DNA from: Bigelowiella natans CCMP2755
Taxonomy: Eukaryota; Cercozoa; Chlorarachniophyceae
Direction of reading: 5' to 3'
NCBI GenBank assembly: GCA_000320545.1
Contig: ADNK01001867.1
Location: 1-35,446, forward strand
Length of the DNA: 35,446 nucleotides
Both the position numbers and the translations under genes were made by a program. Of the stretch, positions 33,136-35,446 are shown piece after piece. Position 1 is the first letter of the stretch. Each line of letters begins with the position of its first letter. The notes under the pieces were generated by a model. The model did not search any database. It saw only the letters and a program-made list of their open reading frames with translations, and had not been told where the DNA came from.

Positions 33136-33299
33136 TGGTCTCTGAAAAAGTCTTCATGATCGAAAATGGCTATCATACAAACGAACGTTCTTCTTTCTTT
33201 CTTCGTATTGTTTGACTTATGCGTACGCAGACTAAATACGAACAACCGAGGAAAGTTATTCCATCAAACATGGCCCACTTGCAATACATTTCTAAGTAA
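31872..33299 (+). CDS. Pro-Gly-Tyr motif protein, 191 residues, seven exons
   Basis: Exons 31872-31981, 32080-32146, 32247-32302, 32569-32643, 32726-32822, 32951-33052 and 33231-33299 join in phase. The start is MSFASRVPDWAKHGQKKN. Short motifs recur: GMMPGYTG, NPSVPLGPQYE, AYPVPGYSARE and NPVPGQ. Proline-glycine-tyrosine motifs of this kind are known from ciliary microtubule-associated proteins such as the FAM166/CIMIP2 group. That link is an inference from motif style only. No signal peptide or membrane segment is present. Confidence 0.7.
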
Positions 33300-33618
33300 A
33301 GGAGGGAGGTAAATAACGCTCAATTCGATGTAGCCGTAGTAGTGGGTTGCAGTCTGATGCTTGACCCAAGAGATTGTGGTGGATAATTGAAGGAGTGGTA
33401 ATGAGCACAACTTTGGGGTGATGTGCATTTTGCATGCCCATCAAAACGCAGCAAGGAATGTTTTCTCATACGTGGTGTATCATTAAATGTGTACCAAATC
33501 ACACTGTCAAAAGTATGCAGAAGATGAAGCGCATGCTGCGCATGCTTAGATCTAAAGATGCACATCATTTGCGCACGCAAGCATGCATATGTACGTGTGT
33601 GTGTGTGTGTGTGTGTGT
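33101..33618. repeat. GT tracts
   Basis: GT (33101-33133) lies in the last intron of the 31872 gene; GT (33597-33618) lies in the intergenic gap. Confidence 0.85.
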
Positions 33619-34148
33619 GGTCGTAACATTGCTAACAGCCTCTGCAACTCAAGACAAAGCCAGCCACCTGGAAGCCAAAGAACACTTTTTAGCGGTTTGG
33701 CGGGCTACGCTAGCGGATCGAGTGCAGAAATGTGCATGCATCATGCCATGCTAGCATGCCCTCGCGTGGTGCAACGTAATAAGCTACACTGCGTCCTCGA
33801 TTCGCGATCTTCGACCATTGTTGTGGCTGATCGTTGACCATATAACCATTGTGGCTGAGCTAGCCAAATTTGCGACACCATCGACCGCCACAGCAAGTGC
33901 CCGTAGCGTGCATAACAGTCTGTCACCAGAGTCAACGCGATGAAGGGCCATGCACAGTCAGCGTCATGCAATGCAAATTGCACGCGACTGACGCACGCAC
34001 ATGCTAGCTAGCTAGCATGGCTAGATGGCCATGGAGACTCTGGTCACGCTAGCACGCCTTGTGCATGAGTTCTGGGGTTGCATGCCAGCCGTGTTGTAGT
34101 CCACAGTGCTAGATTCAGAGTGTGGTGCACGTGTCAAGTGGTTGTTCA
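33300..34148. other. Intergenic palindrome-rich region flanking the retrotransposon
   Basis: No gene is supported. From about 33420 to 34100 the gap is dense in TGCA, GCATGC and CTAG words, including GCTAGCTAGCTAGCATGG at 34003. A GT microsatellite lies at 33597-33618. GTTCA at 34144-34148 touches the LTR end and could be a target-site duplication; the matching copy would be outside the window. Confidence 0.4.
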
Positions 34149-34474
34149 TGTTGCGCGTAAGGTGTTCACAGGCCGAGGCGCTACGTGCACAAGTAGGCAG
34201 GGGGGGGGAAAGGCACGTTTGCTTCCTTTTGAAGAGTTGTGTTTATTTTTATTAAAGATTATATTTTTATTAAATCGTGCACTGCGTAATCATTCGCGAA
34301 GCTTTCGCGAATGCCGCCGCACGTGGGGCAGCACACTTCCGGTGTGCTGCCATGAGTCCCGCCGGAACCCACGTGCCTATGCTGTATTAATATCTACGTT
34401 ATCTATATTCTATATCCGCGACAACCCCTTTGTTGTCGCACGTGACTTGTGCCCGCGTAGTGGTACGCGCTACA
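34149..34474 (-). mobile_element. 3' LTR of a retrotransposon, 326 bases
   Basis: Read on the minus strand, the LTR begins TGTAGCGCG and ends CGCGCAACA, giving TG...CA ends with a 9-base terminal inverted repeat matching in 8 positions. Just upstream is a polypurine tract (GGGGGAGG), where plus-strand DNA synthesis would be primed. AATAAA-like signals lie at about 34230-34266. Three strong hairpins fall inside. The boundaries rest on the terminal repeat and the tract; the 5' LTR is outside the window. Confidence 0.75.
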
Positions 34475-34482
34475 CCTCCCCC
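34475..34482 (-). other. Polypurine tract of the LTR element
   Basis: GGGGGAGG on the minus strand directly precedes the LTR start TGTAGCGCG. Confidence 0.65.
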
Positions 34483-34525
34483 AAGTCACGTTGCTCCTTC
34501 CTTCCTTCCTTATTCCCTTAGACCT

Positions 34526-35446
34526 TCATCGCTTTCGGAACTTCACCAACCACCAGGTAATAGATTCCTCTCTAACCTTATCTCCTTTGTCGCTTACCCA
34601 GAACTCACCTTCGTCCTTAGGTTCGTGTCCATACCAGCCCTCTGCATCAAGGTCCCCCAGGACCTTATACCAGTGCTCAAAGGGTAAGTCGGGAACAGCT
34701 AGGTAGAGTAGCTGATATTTTCCGTCCTTTATTTTCATAGCTACCCTCTCCATATTTCGTAATCCAGGGTAGCCTAGATAGACAATCTTCATGCGCCAAT
34801 CGTCGTTCACCCTGACCTTATTGTTTCCATATTCCACATCGAACTTAGGTCGGGGTCCTAAACAAGGCATTGCTCGCTCCCACACAGTAGGGTTTACTTT
34901 AACATCCTCTAGGAGCTTCTCACCGATATCATAATTCTTTAGGTGACTGATGTGGCGCAAGGTGACCCTGTTCCCATCATAGATGTAGTACTGCTTCCTC
35001 CCCTTCCTCTCGGTAACCTTTGCAACGCCACCCCAGAAGGGGTCTTGTTTATTTCTCGATCTCAGATTTACCTTGGCCCTAACATACTGTCCTTCCTTTA
35101 GAACTCGGCCATCGTACGGGACCTTCTCGTCTTCGCTCTCGGTATCGTCGTCGTTGTCGTCGCCTTCTTCCCTCTCCTTATCCTTGATACCTCCCCCAGA
35201 CGTGAAGGTGTCGTTTACTAACCCTTGTATCTTGTCTGGTGTGGTGCTATTTATCCTGCTTAGGTTGGCCAAGGTGCGGTGGAGTCGCTCTACCTTGGAG
35301 TTGGACTGGGCATAGTATACAGGTGAGGCATCAATATTAGGGTGTGGTAGCTGTAGAAGAGAGGTCTCATTATCCACATGTAACTTCTTTGGTATCTTGT
35401 TTATGCTAACTTCATCAGGACCCCCATAGGTACATTGTTCTAACCG
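34526..35446 (-). CDS. LTR-retrotransposon polyprotein, integrase C-terminal part (partial)
   Basis: The frame is open from the right edge to a stop at 34526, about 306 codons. It shows the end of a DDE integrase core: an Asp in HVDNETSLL and the Glu in QSNSKVERLHRTL. An acidic linker follows, then a small beta domain (GQYVRAKVNLRSRNKQDPFW, then YIYDGNRVTLRHISHLKNY) like integrase C-terminal domains. Integrase directly followed by the 3' LTR is the Ty3/Gypsy gene order; copia elements place reverse transcriptase there. About 27 residues separate Asp and Glu, fewer than the usual 35. The last 100 residues (ending WWLVKFRKR) match no chromodomain I can recognise. Confidence 0.85.
   Translation of the reverse strand, partial: RLEQCTYGGPDEVSINKIPKKLHVDNETSLLQLPHPNIDASPVYYAQSNSKVERLHRTLANLSRINSTTPDKIQGLVNDTFTSGGGIKDKEREEGDDNDDDTESEDEKVPYDGRVLKEGQYVRAKVNLRSRNKQDPFWGGVAKVTERKGRKQYYIYDGNRVTLRHISHLKNYDIGEKLLEDVKVNPTVWERAMPCLGPRPKFDVEYGNNKVRVNDDWRMKIVYLGYPGLRNMERVAMKIKDGKYQLLYLAVPDLPFEHWYKVLGDLDAEGWYGHEPKDEGEFWVSDKGDKVREESITWWLVKFRKR

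Overview
This window looks like the nuclear genome of a single-celled eukaryote with a secondary plastid. Nearly every gene is split by GT-AG introns of about 40-350 bases, and many introns carry microsatellites. A plant-type [2Fe-2S] ferredoxin has a hydrophobic signal peptide followed by a Ser/Arg-rich stretch, the two-part presequence used to reach plastids w ith extra membranes. No Phe is seen at the junction, which fits chlorarachniophytes (Bigelowiella-like) better than diatoms or cryptophytes. The organism call is an inference. I found genes by joining exons whose reading phases agree at each splice site; no transcript data were available.

Layout: (1) 1-5589, minus: a receptor with seven or eight membrane segments fused to a tyrosine-kinase-like (TKL) kinase domain, running off the left edge. 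(2) 5650-6594, plus: a Ser/Arg/Pro-rich protein with an internal duplication, starting 60 bases from the receptor kinase. (3) 7916-8312, plus: a small basic protein, weakly supported. (4) 8300-11043, minus: a 13-exon Gfo/Idh/MocA oxidoreductase. (5) 11540-12167, plus: a 111-residue hypothetical protein. (6) 13945-14905, minus: a membrane protein. (7) 15124-16194, plus: plastid ferredoxin. (8) 17226-18934, minus: a membrane-anchored histidine acid phosphatase with an altered catalytic HD motif. (9) 20082-24938, plus: a chromatin protein combining a PHD finger, a CW zinc finger and an ARID domain. (10) 25948-26654, minus: a small Lys-rich protein. (11) 27831-31002, minus: a 580-residue protein with a signal peptide and a Tyr-rich tail. 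(12) 31872-33299, plus: a 191-residue protein with Pro-Gly-Tyr motifs. (13) 34149-35446, minus: the 3' end of an LTR retrotransposon (integrase end, polypurine tract, 3' LTR), running off the right edge.

The genes do not form one pathway; this is ordinary mixed nuclear gene order. The strongest novel points are the receptor-TKL fusion and the PHD-CW-ARID architecture. Others are two possible ultrashort introns in the receptor, the HD-to-HY change in the phosphatase, the hairpin-packed LTR, and blocks rich in palindromic words (CTAG, GCATGC, TGCA) that occur in gaps touching a gene's 3' end but not in the divergent promoter gaps.
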